From Pseudomonas sp. RIT623 (lineage in GTDB: Bacteria > Pseudomonadota > Gammaproteobacteria > Pseudomonadales > Pseudomonadaceae), in assembly GCF_004519305.1 (NCBI RefSeq), contig NZ_SOZA01000018.1, positions 1 through 64,000 of the forward strand: a DNA stretch of 64,000 nucleotides, in the 5' to 3' direction. Of this stretch, positions 8,803-19,300 are shown in pieces. The position numbers and the translations under genes are program-made. Below the pieces are notes generated by a model, which was not told where the DNA came from, did not search any database, and saw only the letters and a list, made by a program, of their open reading frames with translations. Each line of letters opens with the position of its first letter. The first letter of the stretch is position 1.

Positions 8803-9116
8803 GGGCAGGTAAACCTTGTGGTTCGCGGGCGTGATGAAGCGAAGGATAGCCGTTTGTCGACACAGGCTGCGAACTAAAGCGCGACAAAGCTATTTACGCC
8901 CTGTAGAATTGGTTTACGAATAAAACAATAAGGTTCTCCGCTTTCCGGGGAATCAAGCCCGCTGAGAATGGGTCCATATGACATACCATGGGTTCAAGCT
9001 GATCATTGGTGACTTCCTTGCCCGTAGCGTGCGCGGCATTCCCTGTTCACCTCCACTGCTGTTCGACATCCAAAGCAACTAATCAACCGTTATTCGCTGC
9101 AGATGAGGACACGAAC
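8803..9116. other. 314-base divergent intergenic region upstream of hpd
   Basis: No gene was found here. The stretch is AT-richer than its flanks around 8890-8935 (TTTACG at 8893-8898 and again at 8923-8928, 30 bases apart, then an A-rich run), consistent with promoter elements for hpd and the divergent EAL gene. ATGGGTCC at 8968-8975 and ATGGGTTC at 8988-8995 form a direct repeat with 20-base spacing that could be an activator site. Confidence 0.4.
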
Positions 9117-10190
9117 ATGGCAGATATCTTCGAAAACCCGATGGGCCTGGAAGGCTTCGAATTCATCGAGCTCGCCTCGCCGACCCCAGGCGTGCTGGAG
9201 CCGGTATTCCAGATGCTCGGTTTCACCAAGGTGGCGACCCACCGCTCCAAGGATGTACACCTGTATCGCCAGGGTGGCATCAACCTGATTCTGAACAACG
9301 AGCCTGGCATCGCCTCGTACTTCGCCGCCGAGCACGGCCCGTCGGTGTGTGGCATGGCCTTCCGCGTGCGCAACGCCCACGAAGCCTATCGCCGCGCCCT
9401 TGAGCTGGGCGCCCAGCCGGTGGAAATCGAAACCGGCCCGATGGAGCTGCGCCTGCCGGCGATCAAGGGTATCGGCGGCGCGCCGCTGTACCTGATCGAC
9501 CGCTATGAAGAAGGCAGCTCGATCTACGACATCGACTTCAAGTTCATCGAAGGCGTCGACCGCAACCCGGTCGGTGCTGGCCTGAAGATCATCGACCACC
9601 TGACCCACAACGTCTATCGCGGGCGCATGGCCTATTGGGCCGGTTTCTACGAGAAGCTGTTCAACTTCCGCGAAATCCGTTACTTCGACATCAAGGGCGA
9701 GTATACCGGCCTGACCTCCAAGGCCATGACCGCCCCGGATGGCATGATCCGCATCCCGCTGAACGAGGAATCGTCCAAGGGCGCCGGGCAGATCGAAGAG
9801 TTCCTGATGCAGTTCAACGGCGAAGGCATCCAGCATGTGGCCTTCCTCACCGACGACCTGCTCAAGACCTGGGATGCCCTCAAGGCGTGCGGCATGCGCT
9901 TCATGACCGCGCCACCGCAGACCTACTACGAAATGCTCGAAGAGCGCCTGCCGGGTCACGGTGAGCCGGTTGACCAGTTGCAAGCCCGCGGCATCCTGCT
10001 GGATGGCGCGTCCGAGGCCAACGACAAGCGTCTGCTGCTGCAGATCTTCTCGGAAACCCTGTTGGGCCCAGTCTTCTTCGAGTTCATCCAGCGCAAGGGT
10101 GACGATGGCTTCGGTGAAGGCAACTTCAAGGCGCTGTTCGAGTCGATCGAGCGCGACCAGGTGCGCCGTGGCGTGCTGAGCGTCGAGTAA
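9117..10190 (+). CDS. hpd: 4-hydroxyphenylpyruvate dioxygenase
   Basis: A 357-residue cytosolic non-haem Fe(II) dioxygenase that converts 4-hydroxyphenylpyruvate to homogentisate in tyrosine catabolism. The three iron ligands are His161 (DHLTHNV), His240 (GIQHVAF) and Glu322 (VFFEFIQ), at the positions known for the P. fluorescens enzyme. Two vicinal-oxygen-chelate domains are at about 12-130 and 155-320. The start at 9117 (MADIFENP) has GAGGA 9 bases upstream. The gene stands alone, with a long 5' region and a perfect REP hairpin right after it; homogentisate-pathway genes are not in the window. Confidence 0.97.
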   Translation: MADIFENPMGLEGFEFIELASPTPGVLEPVFQMLGFTKVATHRSKDVHLYRQGGINLILNNEPGIASYFAAEHGPSVCGMAFRVRNAHEAYRRALELGAQPVEIETGPMELRLPAIKGIGGAPLYLIDRYEEGSSIYDIDFKFIEGVDRNPVGAGLKIIDHLTHNVYRGRMAYWAGFYEKLFNFREIRYFDIKGEYTGLTSKAMTAPDGMIRIPLNEESSKGAGQIEEFLMQFNGEGIQHVAFLTDDLLKTWDALKACGMRFMTAPPQTYYEMLEERLPGHGEPVDQLQARGILLDGASEANDKRLLLQIFSETLLGPVFFEFIQRKGDDGFGEGNFKALFESIERDQVRRGVLSVE

Positions 10191-10209
10191 GCCGTTTCAG
10201 GCCACAAGC

Positions 10210-10265
10210 CATCACGGGGCAAGCCCGCTCCCACATTCACGTGGGAGCGGGCTTGCCCCGTGATG
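10210..10265. repeat. Perfect 25-bp REP inverted repeat between hpd and the DJ-1 gene
   Basis: Bases 10210-10234 (starting CATCACGGGGCAAGCCCGCT) are exactly complementary to 10241-10265 around a 6-base loop. The GGGCAAGCCCGCTCCCAC core is a Pseudomonas REP element. Lying between two convergent genes, it can end transcription from both sides. Confidence 0.85.
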
Positions 10266-10277
10266 CTTTTGTGCTGG

Positions 10278-10964
10278 TTATCGGTTGTCCAGGAAGCGCA
10301 TGACGGCGTCAGCGACCTGGCTGGTTGAGGCGGGGTTCTGCCCGGTAATCAGGCTGGCATCCTCCACCACAAAGGGTGCCCAGGGGTCATCGGCCTTGCT
10401 GTACTCACCGCCGCGGGCAATGAGCTCGTTTTCGGTCAGAAACGGCACCACCTTATCCAGCTCGGCCAGTTTCTCTTCAGTGTTGGAGAAGCCGGTTACC
10501 TTGCGCCCCTTGAGCAGTAGGCTGTTGTCGCTGAGCTTGATGTTGAGCAGCCCGGCCACGCCATGGCACACCGCCGCCACCGCGCCGCCCCGTTCATGGA
10601 TACGCCGCGCCAGGTCCTGCAAGGGTTGGTTGTCGGGGAAGTCCCACATCACCCCATGCCCGCCGGTGTAGTAGATCGCACTGTAGTGCTCGGCCTTGGC
10701 CTGGCCTGGGTTCAGGGTGGCACCCAGGCGGTTCATGAAGGCCCTGTCGTTGTACCACTGCCAGTCCAGCTCCGGCGCCATCTGCAAACTGTGCGGGTCG
10801 ATCGGCACGTAGCCACCGGCCGGGCTGACATAGTCGACGCTATAGCCGGCTTGCTGCACCTTGTCGACGAAGTGCACGGCTTCACCCAGCCACAGCCCTG
10901 TGGCGCGCTTCAATTCTGGATATTTGGCGGTGTTGGTCAGCACGACCAGGATCTTCTTGTTCAT
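10278..10964 (-). CDS. DJ-1/PfpI family protein (Hsp31-like, type 1 glutamine amidotransferase fold)
   Basis: A 228-residue cytosolic protein. The nucleophile elbow AVCHG carries Cys133-His134, Glu28 (LGEAVHF) matches the conserved DJ-1 glutamate, and GGHG lies at 101-104. Members of this length are glutathione-independent glyoxalases (Hsp31 / glyoxalase III) or related deglycase-like proteins. The start at 10964 (MNKKILVV) matches the usual N-terminus; an upstream extension gives an atypical sequence. Glyoxalase activity is family inference. Confidence 0.88.
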   Translation of the reverse strand: MNKKILVVLTNTAKYPELKRATGLWLGEAVHFVDKVQQAGYSVDYVSPAGGYVPIDPHSLQMAPELDWQWYNDRAFMNRLGATLNPGQAKAEHYSAIYYTGGHGVMWDFPDNQPLQDLARRIHERGGAVAAVCHGVAGLLNIKLSDNSLLLKGRKVTGFSNTEEKLAELDKVVPFLTENELIARGGEYSKADDPWAPFVVEDASLITGQNPASTSQVADAVMRFLDNR

Positions 10965-11090
10965 GTGTGCATACCCGTCGAACCCATGGGAAACGGATGG
11001 CCAAGCCAGCGAAAGCCTATAGAGCATAGCCGTGCTGCGGCGAGTGTTGTGCTAGTCTGCTGCAAAACAATTGCACCCCAGGGAAAGACC

Positions 11091-11540
11091 ATGGACCAGG
11101 CAACTTGTGCCTTCATGCAGGCCGCTATCGACGAGGCCCGCAAAGGGTTGGAAGAGGGCGGTATACCGATCGGATCGGTGCTGGTGCACGATGGCAAGAT
11201 CATCGGTCGCGGACACAATCGACGAGTACAGCAAGGCAGCGCCATCCTGCATGGTGAAATGGATGCCCTGGAAAATGCCGGGCGCCAGCCCGCAAGCGTC
11301 TACCAGCAGGCCACGCTGTATACCACCCTGTCGCCCTGCGCCATGTGCAGCGGGGCCATCCTCTTGTACGGCATCAAGCAGGTGGTTATCGGCGAGCATG
11401 ACACCTTCATGGGTGAAGAGCAGTTGCTGAGCGGCCGTGGGGTGACGCTCGAGATACGCCATGACCAGACCTGCAAGACGCTGATGCGCGAGTTCATCGC
11501 CAGCAAGCCTGAGCTTTGGGACGAAGACATTGGCCGCTGA
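11091..11540 (+). CDS. Cytosine deaminase of the yeast Fcy1 type
   Basis: A 149-residue zinc deaminase. The zinc site is H54-G-E56 (LHGEMDALENAG) and P82-C83-x-x-C86 (SPCAMCSGAILLYGI). The C-terminus (CKTLMREFIASKPELWDEDI) closely resembles that of yeast cytosine deaminase, unlike the larger TIM-barrel CodA enzyme usual in bacteria or the tRNA deaminase TadA. It probably converts cytosine to uracil for salvage; a related base or creatinine-like substrate cannot be excluded. AGGGAAAG lies just ahead of the ATG. Its last 11 bases overlap the TTG-started hybrid kinase gene, so the two are translated from one message. Confidence 0.82.
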   Translation: MDQATCAFMQAAIDEARKGLEEGGIPIGSVLVHDGKIIGRGHNRRVQQGSAILHGEMDALENAGRQPASVYQQATLYTTLSPCAMCSGAILLYGIKQVVIGEHDTFMGEEQLLSGRGVTLEIRHDQTCKTLMREFIASKPELWDEDIGR

Positions 11541-13581
11541 GCAGGACCCATTTGCCGAGCCAGTCATCCAATTGCGGCGCTCTGCGGCGACGGTGGCCGG
11601 GCCGAACGAAGTAGTCACCGGTTTCGACTGGGGCACTACCCCCCTAGGGCCCCTGGTACTGTGGCCTGCGGCCTTGCGTATCGCCGTCGACATGCTGTTG
11701 TTGTCGCCGTTTCCCTGCGCGTTGATATGGGGGCCGGAGCTGACCTTGGTTCACAATCAGGGTTACAAGCTACTGCTGGGCGAAGTCGCGGACATTCAGG
11801 GCCAGCGCTTCGATCAGCTGTGGGCGCATGCCTGGGAGAGCCTGGGTCCATCGGTGTTCATGGCCCTCGAAGGGCGCGGCAGCCTGCTGGCGGATGCGCC
11901 GTTGCCGATCGAGCGCCAAGGCGGCGCGGCAACGGTCTGGGTCACGGGTAGTTTTTCACCTTTGCATGATGACCGCCAAGAGATAGCCGGATTCCTGCAT
12001 ACCTTGATCGAGACCACCGCCAGTGTCGAAACGACCCGGCAGTGGCGGGAACTGGCACAGTCCTTCGAGGCCCGGCTGGCGCATCACCTGGCCAACCCCA
12101 CGCCAACTTGGCCTTGGTCTGGCGACTTGATGCTGTTGCTCGATGCCGACTTCAGGATCCGCATGGCCAATCCGGCTTGGCAGCGTTTGTTGGGTTGGTC
12201 CGAGGACGAGTCGCGGGTGTTCGGGTTGCCGGAGCTGTTCCACCCCGCTGATCGCACTGAGGCCATGCTCGGGCTGAGCGCACTGCGCCAGGGCGCCGAA
12301 ATGGACCACTTCGATGGCCGGGTGCGTCATCGCGACGGTCATTACCTGTGGTTTCGCTGGCGGGGTGCCTGCGACCAAGGTTTGCCCGCCCTGGTCGGGC
12401 GCAACCTCACCGAAGAGCGGCAATCCGTGCAACGCCTGGCCCAGGCCACGGTGCTCGACAGCCAGCGGATGGAGCCGCTGGTCAAGGTGGCCGCAGGCAT
12501 GGGCCACGAGATGAACAACGTGCTTTCCGGGGTCAGCAGTAGCCTCGAGCTGCTGGACCGGCGTCTGGCCCAGGGCCGCTCGGAGAACCTGGACGCTTAC
12601 GTGGCTATGGCCCGCGAGGCTGCCGAGCGGGCCATAGGCCTGACCCGCAACCTGTTGGCATTTGCCCGCAGCCAGCCGCTTTGCCCCAGGGCACTGGACA
12701 TCAAGCGCGTGCTAGGTTCGATGGAACCATTGTTGCAACAGACGCTGGGTAGTGGCATACAACTGCGCTGGCAAGTGGACATGGCCCCCTGGACACTGAA
12801 ACTTGATCCGGACCTGTTTCGCAACGCGTTGCTGCACCTTTGCAGTAACGCTCATGACGCCTGCCTCGGCCAGGGTAACGTGACGATCCGCATCGCCAAT
12901 GAGCGGGTCGAGCAGGGCAATACCGGCCACGCCGAGTTGCTGGCAGGCGATTACGTCATGCTGCAGATCGAGGACGATGGGCAGGGCATGTCGGCGCAAG
13001 ACGTGCAGCGTGCGTTCGACCCCTTCTTTACCAGTAAATCCCTCGGACAAGGGGCCGGCCTGGGTTTACCGATGGTTCATGGTTTTGTGCGTCAGTCGGG
13101 AGGGCAGGTCTGGCTTGACTCGAAGCTTGAGCAAGGTACGCGGGTCGTCCTGATGCTCCCGCGTTGTCTCGACAGCGTGCCCGAGCCGGAACTGCCCATA
13201 GATGCCCAGGTCACGGGCGCGCGGCTGCTGCTGGTGGATGACGAAGCCGGCCTGCGGCGGGTGATGACGGAAATACTGACCGATCGAGGCTTCGAGGTTT
13301 GCAGCGTTGCTGACGCCAACAGCGCCTTGGCTGAGTATCGACACCATGGCCCGTTCGACCTGGTGGTGACCGACATTGGATTACCGGGCGGTTTCAGCGG
13401 CCGGCAAGTCGCCAAGGCCTTGCGCTTGACGGATGCGGATCAGAAAATCCTGTTCATCACTGGTTTCAATGACGATCCAGTAGAACAGGCACTGCTCGAT
13501 GAGCCAGGTATCGATCTATTGCTCAAGCCCTTTTCGCTGGCGACATTGGTTGAGCGGGTTCAGCGCTTGCTGCAGGCGTGA
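11530..13581 (+). CDS. Hybrid histidine kinase with PAS and C-terminal receiver
   Basis: A 683-residue cytosolic sensor kinase with no transmembrane helix. An N-terminal PAS/GAF-like region (about 30-165) precedes a PAS fold (about 195-295, DADFRIRMANPAW). The HisKA box has His326 (AAGMGHEMNNVLSG), and the HATPase lies at about 425-545 (N-box LCSNAHDA, G1 DDGQGM, then GAGLGLPMVHGF). The receiver at about 563-683 has phospho-acceptor Asp615 (VTDIGLP). The start is a TTG inside the end of the deaminase gene; a GTG at 11593 is a possible alternative. No partner response regulator or output protein is nearby. The signal is unknown. Confidence 0.88.
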   Translation: MAAEQDPFAEPVIQLRRSAATVAGPNEVVTGFDWGTTPLGPLVLWPAALRIAVDMLLLSPFPCALIWGPELTLVHNQGYKLLLGEVADIQGQRFDQLWAHAWESLGPSVFMALEGRGSLLADAPLPIERQGGAATVWVTGSFSPLHDDRQEIAGFLHTLIETTASVETTRQWRELAQSFEARLAHHLANPTPTWPWSGDLMLLLDADFRIRMANPAWQRLLGWSEDESRVFGLPELFHPADRTEAMLGLSALRQGAEMDHFDGRVRHRDGHYLWFRWRGACDQGLPALVGRNLTEERQSVQRLAQATVLDSQRMEPLVKVAAGMGHEMNNVLSGVSSSLELLDRRLAQGRSENLDAYVAMAREAAERAIGLTRNLLAFARSQPLCPRALDIKRVLGSMEPLLQQTLGSGIQLRWQVDMAPWTLKLDPDLFRNALLHLCSNAHDACLGQGNVTIRIANERVEQGNTGHAELLAGDYVMLQIEDDGQGMSAQDVQRAFDPFFTSKSLGQGAGLGLPMVHGFVRQSGGQVWLDSKLEQGTRVVLMLPRCLDSVPEPELPIDAQVTGARLLLVDDEAGLRRVMTEILTDRGFEVCSVADANSALAEYRHHGPFDLVVTDIGLPGGFSGRQVAKALRLTDADQKILFITGFNDDPVEQALLDEPGIDLLLKPFSLATLVERVQRLLQA

Positions 13582-13593
13582 GCGTCTGTTCTG

Positions 13594-14649
13594 TCAAAGC
13601 CCTTGTTGCAGGTAAGGATCATCGGGGTTCTGGCGCTCCAGCTCGGCGAGCAGTACCTGAACATTCTGCAATTGCCCGGTTTCTTTCCAGTATTGGATCA
13701 GTAGCACCCGTGCCCGCCTATTGGCGGGCTCGCGGCTGAGCACTGTCTCCAGTTGCTTCTGCGCGGCATCCACTTGTTCGAGCTGGTGCAGGGTGGTGGC
13801 GAGGGTGTAGCGGTATTCGTTGTTCTCCGGCTCCAGCTCCACGGCGCGCGCGAGGGCCAGCAGGGCGTATTCCTGTTGCTGGTGGCGGCTTAACCACAAC
13901 CCCAGTTCATATTGCAGGAACGCCGAATCCGGGCGCAGGGCCAAGGCCTTGGCCAGTACCGCGCGCGAAGCGTCGTGCTGCCCCTGGCGCTCCAACAGGC
14001 GCACCTGGGTGGCCAGGGCAGCGAGATTGTCGGGTGCCACCGCAAGACTGCGTTCCAGGGCCCGGGCAGCGGCATCGAACGCTTGCTCGTGCATGTACAG
14101 CCTGGCCAGGTGCACCTGCGCCGCGGCGTCATCGGGTTGTTGCTCCAAGGTTTGCTCGTATTGCTCCAGGTTGTCCTGCAAGGGCCCGAAGTACAGGCCG
14201 ATGGCATCGGGATCGAGGCCGAGCAGGGCGTCCACCACGGCGAAGCGCACGCTTTGGTCGTCGTCTTCGAGCAAGGGACCGATCACCAGGCTTCGCTGGA
14301 CGGCCGGCAACAGGCGACGGACGGCGGCGATTGCGGCGCGGCGCACCATAGGCTCATCGTGCTCGAGGTCCTGCTTGGCCAGTTTCAAGGCTTGTGGCGA
14401 GGGATAGTTGGGTAGCTCGGCGTACAGGGCGGCGCGGCGGATCGGCGCCAGGTCATCGCGCTGTAGCTGTTGGTACAACACTCGCGCGGCACCTGGCTGG
14501 CCATCATGGGCCTGGCGCAGGGCCTTGGCATAGCTGTGCGGGGGCAGGTTGGGCACGCTGGGTTGCGGGTCGCGCCACAGGTAGCCGAGCACGACGGGCA
14601 CCAGTACCGCGAACAGCAGGGCGAGCAGGTAGCGGTGGCGTCTGGGCAT
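13594..14649 (-). CDS. Membrane-anchored HEAT/TPR repeat protein
   Basis: A 351-residue protein with a single N-terminal membrane anchor (about 7-24) and the rest probably periplasmic. HEAT-like helical pairs at about 70-150 (MVRRAAIAAVRRLLPAV, SVRFAVVDALLGL) lead to at least four TPR-type repeats (about 165-345; AQVHLARLYMHEQAFDAAARALERSL and similar). Such solenoids are protein-protein adaptors; in Pseudomonas similar proteins occur next to cytochrome c genes, but none is adjacent here. It is convergent with the hybrid kinase gene, 12 bases away. No specific function can be assigned. Confidence 0.75.
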   Translation of the reverse strand: MPRRHRYLLALLFAVLVPVVLGYLWRDPQPSVPNLPPHSYAKALRQAHDGQPGAARVLYQQLQRDDLAPIRRAALYAELPNYPSPQALKLAKQDLEHDEPMVRRAAIAAVRRLLPAVQRSLVIGPLLEDDDQSVRFAVVDALLGLDPDAIGLYFGPLQDNLEQYEQTLEQQPDDAAAQVHLARLYMHEQAFDAAARALERSLAVAPDNLAALATQVRLLERQGQHDASRAVLAKALALRPDSAFLQYELGLWLSRHQQQEYALLALARAVELEPENNEYRYTLATTLHQLEQVDAAQKQLETVLSREPANRRARVLLIQYWKETGQLQNVQVLLAELERQNPDDPYLQQGL

Positions 14650-14809
14650 CGTGCGCGGTGGTCCTTGGCGGGGGAAGGCAGAGCTTGGGGCAGAATGGCC
14701 TGTGCTGCAAGCGACACGCTAGCTGCCAGGCGCCACGGCGGCAGGCATCGGCCACACCGGTATCTCGGGGCAAGTCCGCTCCGACGTCCTGGCAGGTACT
14801 GGTTCATCC

Positions 14810-14842
14810 AAAAAAAGCCCCGCGGGCCAAGGCCAGCGGGGC
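14810..14842 (-). terminator. Rho-independent terminator of mexEF-oprN
   Basis: On the minus strand GCGGGGC pairs with GCCCCGC, with an inner GGCC/GGCC pair, and is followed by seven T residues. It lies about 50 bases past the oprN stop. Confidence 0.85.
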
Positions 14843-14892
14843 AAACGGTTGGGGGAGGAACCAACCAAAGGAGTCTTTACATCACAAGCCAA

Positions 14893-16308
14893 TCACTGCG
14901 TGGTGGCGACCACCTCCGGCTGCCAGCCGCCGCCGAGGGCCTTGTAGATCGCCACGATGCCGCTGTACAACTCGACCTCGCCCTGGGCCTGGGCGTCTTC
15001 GGCGCTCAGGCGCTCGCGTTCGGCGTCGAGCAGCACCAGGTAGTCCACCGTGCCTTCGCGGTAGCGCACCGAGGCCAGGTCCGCCGCCTTGCGGCTGGCG
15101 TCGCTCTGGCGCATCAGCGCCAGCAGGCGCTGCTGGCGCTTGCCGTAGTCGCTGAAGGCGTTGGAAGACTCTTCCAGGGCCAGCAGCACTTGCTGTTCGT
15201 AGTTGGCCAACGCCCCTTCGGCATCGGCCTTGGCGCCGCGCAGGCGGGCGCGCACGCTGCCCAGGTCGAAGGCCGCCCAGGTGATGCTCGGGCCCAGCGC
15301 CCAGGCATTGGCTGCCGAGGAGCCGATCTGCGAACCGCGGGCGGCGGTGAAACCGAGGAAACCACTGAGGCTGACCCGCGGGAACAGGTCGGCGGTGGCC
15401 ACGCCAACGTTGGCCGTGGCCGCGGCCAGCTGGCGCTCGGCGCTGCGGATGTCCGGACGGCGGCGCAGCAACTCGCCGGGATCGCCCACCGGCAAGGCCT
15501 TGGCGATCGCCGGCAGAGCCTTGGGCGAGAGATCCACGGTCATGGCGTCAGGGCGCTGGCCGAGCAGGGTGGCGATGCGGTTCTTGGCCCGTACCTGTTC
15601 GGCCTGCAATTGCGGCACGCTGGCTTCGACACCCGCCAGGCGGGCGTCGGCGCGGACCACGTCGAGCTCGTTGCCGACCCCGGTGTCGCGCAGGGTCACG
15701 GTGATGTCCCGGGACTGCTGCTGGGTCTTGAGGTTGGCCAGGGCGATCTGCTCGCGCAGCTGCGCACCGCGCAATCGACCGTAGGCATCGACCAGCTCGG
15801 CGATCAGGCTTACCTGCAGCTGTTGCAGGTCGGCCTCGGCGGCTGCCTCCTGGGCTTCGCTGGCTTCGATCTGGCGCTGGATGCGGCCGAACAGGTCAAG
15901 CTCCCAGGCCATGTCCAGGCCCAGGTCATAACGCTCGCTGTTGACCCGGCGCTCGATCTGGCCGGGCACCTGGCCCTTGCCCAGGTCGCTGCTGGCGCGG
16001 CTGGTGACCACGGGGAGCTGGTCGTTGGACACGTCCTCGCGAATTGACCGCGCCGCTTTAAGGCGGGCAAAGGCCACGCGCAGGTCGCGGTTGCCGTCCA
16101 GCGATCCCTGTACCAGCTGGTTCAGCACCGGGTCGTCGAACTGTTTCCACCACAGGCTCTCGAAGCGGCTGCCGTCATAGGCTTTGGCTGCAAGGCCGGC
16201 GTCCAGCTTGGCCGGTTCGGTCAGCGGGGCCTGGTAGTCCGGGCCCACCGCGCAGGCCGCCAAGGCCAGTGCCAGCAGGCTCGGGGTCAGGGGTTTGAGC
16301 AACTTCAT
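14893..16308 (-). CDS. oprN: Outer-membrane efflux channel lipoprotein OprN
   Basis: A 471-residue TolC-like outer-membrane factor. A lipoprotein signal ends at LALAAC (Cys19), giving a lipid-anchored mature protein. Two OEP repeats (about 60-250 and 270-460) carry the usual coiled-coil and beta-strand pattern (RADARLAGVEASVPQLQAEQ in the first). It is last in the mexE-mexF-oprN operon, and its ATG overlaps the mexF stop by 4 bases (ATGA). With MexE and MexF it forms a pump that exports chloramphenicol, fluoroquinolones, trimethoprim and related compounds in P. aeruginosa; I infer the same class of substrates here. Confidence 0.93.
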   Translation of the reverse strand: MKLLKPLTPSLLALALAACAVGPDYQAPLTEPAKLDAGLAAKAYDGSRFESLWWKQFDDPVLNQLVQGSLDGNRDLRVAFARLKAARSIREDVSNDQLPVVTSRASSDLGKGQVPGQIERRVNSERYDLGLDMAWELDLFGRIQRQIEASEAQEAAAEADLQQLQVSLIAELVDAYGRLRGAQLREQIALANLKTQQQSRDITVTLRDTGVGNELDVVRADARLAGVEASVPQLQAEQVRAKNRIATLLGQRPDAMTVDLSPKALPAIAKALPVGDPGELLRRRPDIRSAERQLAAATANVGVATADLFPRVSLSGFLGFTAARGSQIGSSAANAWALGPSITWAAFDLGSVRARLRGAKADAEGALANYEQQVLLALEESSNAFSDYGKRQQRLLALMRQSDASRKAADLASVRYREGTVDYLVLLDAERERLSAEDAQAQGEVELYSGIVAIYKALGGGWQPEVVATTQ

Positions 16309-19300
16309 GCATGGTTCTCCAGTGCCACGACGTGTTCGGCCTTGCGGGCCTGGCGACGCTCGACGAAACGGCGGATCAGGAAGAAGAACACCGGGGTCAG
16401 GAACAGGCCGAACACGGTCACCCCGATCATCCCCGAGAACACCGCCACACCCATGGCGTGACGCATCTCGGCACCGGCGCCAGAGGAGAACACCAGCGGC
16501 ACCACACCCATGATGAAGGCGATCGAGGTCATCAGGATCGGCCGCAGGCGCAGGCGGCAGGCTTCCAGTACCGCAGCCAGCGGGTCGAGCCCCTTGGCCT
16601 GTTCATCCTTGGCGAACTCGACGATCAGGATCGCGTTCTTGCACGCCAGGCCCACCAGTACGATCAGGCCGATCTGGGTGAAGATGTTGTTGTCGCCACC
16701 GGAGATGATCACCCCGGTGATGGCCGACAGCAGGGTCATCGGCACGATCAGGATCACCGCCAGCGGCAGGCTCCAGCTTTCGTACTGGGCGGCCAGCACC
16801 AGGAAGGCCAGCAGCACGCACAGCGGGAACACGAACAGTGCGGTATTGCCCGAAAGGATCTGCTGGTAGGTCAGGTCGGTCCACTCGAAGGTCATGCCGT
16901 TGGGCAGTTCCTCTTTCAGCAGTTTCTCGATGGCCGCCTCGGCCTGGCCGGAGCTGTAGCCGGGGGCTGCGGCGCCGTTGATTTCAGCGGTGATGAAGCC
17001 GTTGTAGTGCATCACGCGGTCAGGCCCCGAGGTGTCGCTGACCTTGAGGAAGGTCGCCAGCGGGATCATCTCGCCCAGGTTGTTGCGCACCTTCAGCTGG
17101 CCGATCTGTTCGGCATCGAGGCGGAACTGCTGCTCGGCCTGGACGTTGACCTGGTAGGTACGGCCAAAGCGGTTGAAGTCGTTGGTGTACAGCGAGCCCA
17201 GGTAGATCTGCAGGGTGTCGAAGATATCGTTGATCGCCACGCCGTGGGTCTTGGCCTTTTCCCGGTCGATGGCAGCATCGACCTGGGGCACGTTGACCTG
17301 GTAGCTGGTGAACAGACCGGCCAGCTCCGGCACGTTGTGGCTCTTGGCGATGATGTTCTGGGTTTCCTTGTACAGCGCCTCGTAACCCAGGTTGCCACGG
17401 TCCTCGATCTGCAGGCGGAAGCCGCCGATGGTGCCCAGCCCTTGGACCGGCGGTGGCGGGAAGATCGCGATGTAGGCGTCCTGAATGTCGGCGAACTGCG
17501 CGTTCAGCGCGGCGGCGATGGCACCGGCCGACTGGCTGGGGTCCTTGCGCTGGTCGAACGGCTTGAGCGGGGTGAACACGATGCCGCTGTTCGGGCTGTT
17601 GGTGAAACCGTTGATCGACAGGCCCGGGAAGGCCACCGAGTCGGCCACGCCCGGTTGTTTCAGGGCAATTTCGCTCATGCGCTTGATCACAGCCTCGGTA
17701 CGGTCGAGGCTGGCGGCGTCAGGCAGTTGGGCGAAGGCCACCAGGTACTGCTTGTCCTGGGCCGGAACGAAGCCGGTCGGGGTGGACGAGAAGCCCAGGT
17801 AGGTCAGGCCCATCAGGCCGGCATAGACGAACAGGGCGATGCCGCTGGAGCGGATGACCCGGCGCACGCCGCCGACGTAGCGATGGCTGGCGCGGTCGAA
17901 GAAGCGGTTGAATGGCGCGAACAGCCAGTTGCCCAACAGCTTTTCCAGGATCCGCGAGAAACGGTCCTTGGGTGCGTGATGGTCCTTGAGCAGCACCGCG
18001 GCCAGGGCCGGCGACAGGGTCAGCGAGTTGAACGCCGAGATCACGGTGGAGATGGCGATGGTCAGGGCGAACTGCTTGTAGAACTGGCCGGTCAGGCCAG
18101 AGATGAATGCCGCCGGCACGAATACCGCGCACAGCACCAGGGCGGTGGCGATGATTGGCCCGGTCACCTCGCTCATGGCTTTTTGCGTGGCCTCGAGCGG
18201 CTTCAGGCCCAGGCCGATGTTGCGTTCGACGTTCTCCACCACGACGATGGCGTCGTCGACCACGATACCGATGGCCAGCACCAGGCCGAACAGCGACAGC
18301 GCGTTGAGCGAGAAGCCGAACAGGTGCATGACCGCGAAGGTGCCGATCAGCGACACCGGTACCGCCATCAGCGGGATGATCGAGGCGCGCCAGGTCTGCA
18401 GGAACAGGATCACCACCAGCACCACCAGGATCAACGCTTCGAACAGCGTGTGCACCACCGCCTCGATGGAGCCGCGAACGAACACGGTGGGGTCATAGAC
18501 GATGCTGTAGTCCATGCCTTCGGGGAAGTCCTTCTTCAGCTCGGCCATCTTCGCCCGGACCTGGTCGGAGATCTCGATGGCGTTCGAGCCTGGGCGCTGG
18601 AAGATCGGCAGGGCCACCGCCGGCTGGTTGTTCAGCAGCGAGCGCAGGGCGTACTGGCTGGAGCCGAGCTCGACCCGGGCGATGTCCTTCAGGCGGGTGA
18701 TCTCGCCGTCGGCACCGGCGCGGATGATGATGTTCTCGAACTCTTCCTCGTTGACCAGGCGGCCCTGGGTGTTGATCGACAGCTGGAAGCTGGTCGAGCC
18801 CGGGGCGGGCGGGGCGCCCAGCTGGCCGGCGGCGACCTGGCGGTTCTGCTCGCGGATCGCTGCCACTACGTCGCTGGCGGTGAGGTTGCGCGAGGCGGTC
18901 TTGTTCGGGTCGAGCCACACCCGCAGCGAGTAGTCGCCCATGCCGAACAGTTGCACATCGCCCACGCCGCCCAGGCGCGCCAGCTCGTCCTTGATGTTGA
19001 GGATGGCGTAGTTGGACAGGTAGAGCATGTCGTAGCGGTTATCCGGCGACGTCAGGTGCACGACCATGGTCAGGTCGGGCGAGGCCTTGTCGACGGTGAT
19101 GCCGATGCGCGTCACTTCTTCGGGCAGCTTGGGCTGGGTGCGGGTCACGCGGTTCTGCACCTGCACCTGAGCGTTGTCCAGGTCGGTGCCCAGGGCGAAG
19201 GTGATGGTCAGGGTCAGCTTGCCGTCGGCGGTGGACTGCGAGGACATGTACAGCATGTTCTCGACACCGGTGATGGCCTGTTCAAGCGGCGCGGCGACGG

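Noticed and set aside
8880..8935. PhhR/TyrR box (TGTAAA-N6-TTTACA) before hpd
   Set aside because: TGTAGA and TTTACG occur nearby, but the spacing is one base short and both half-sites deviate, so it is not called.
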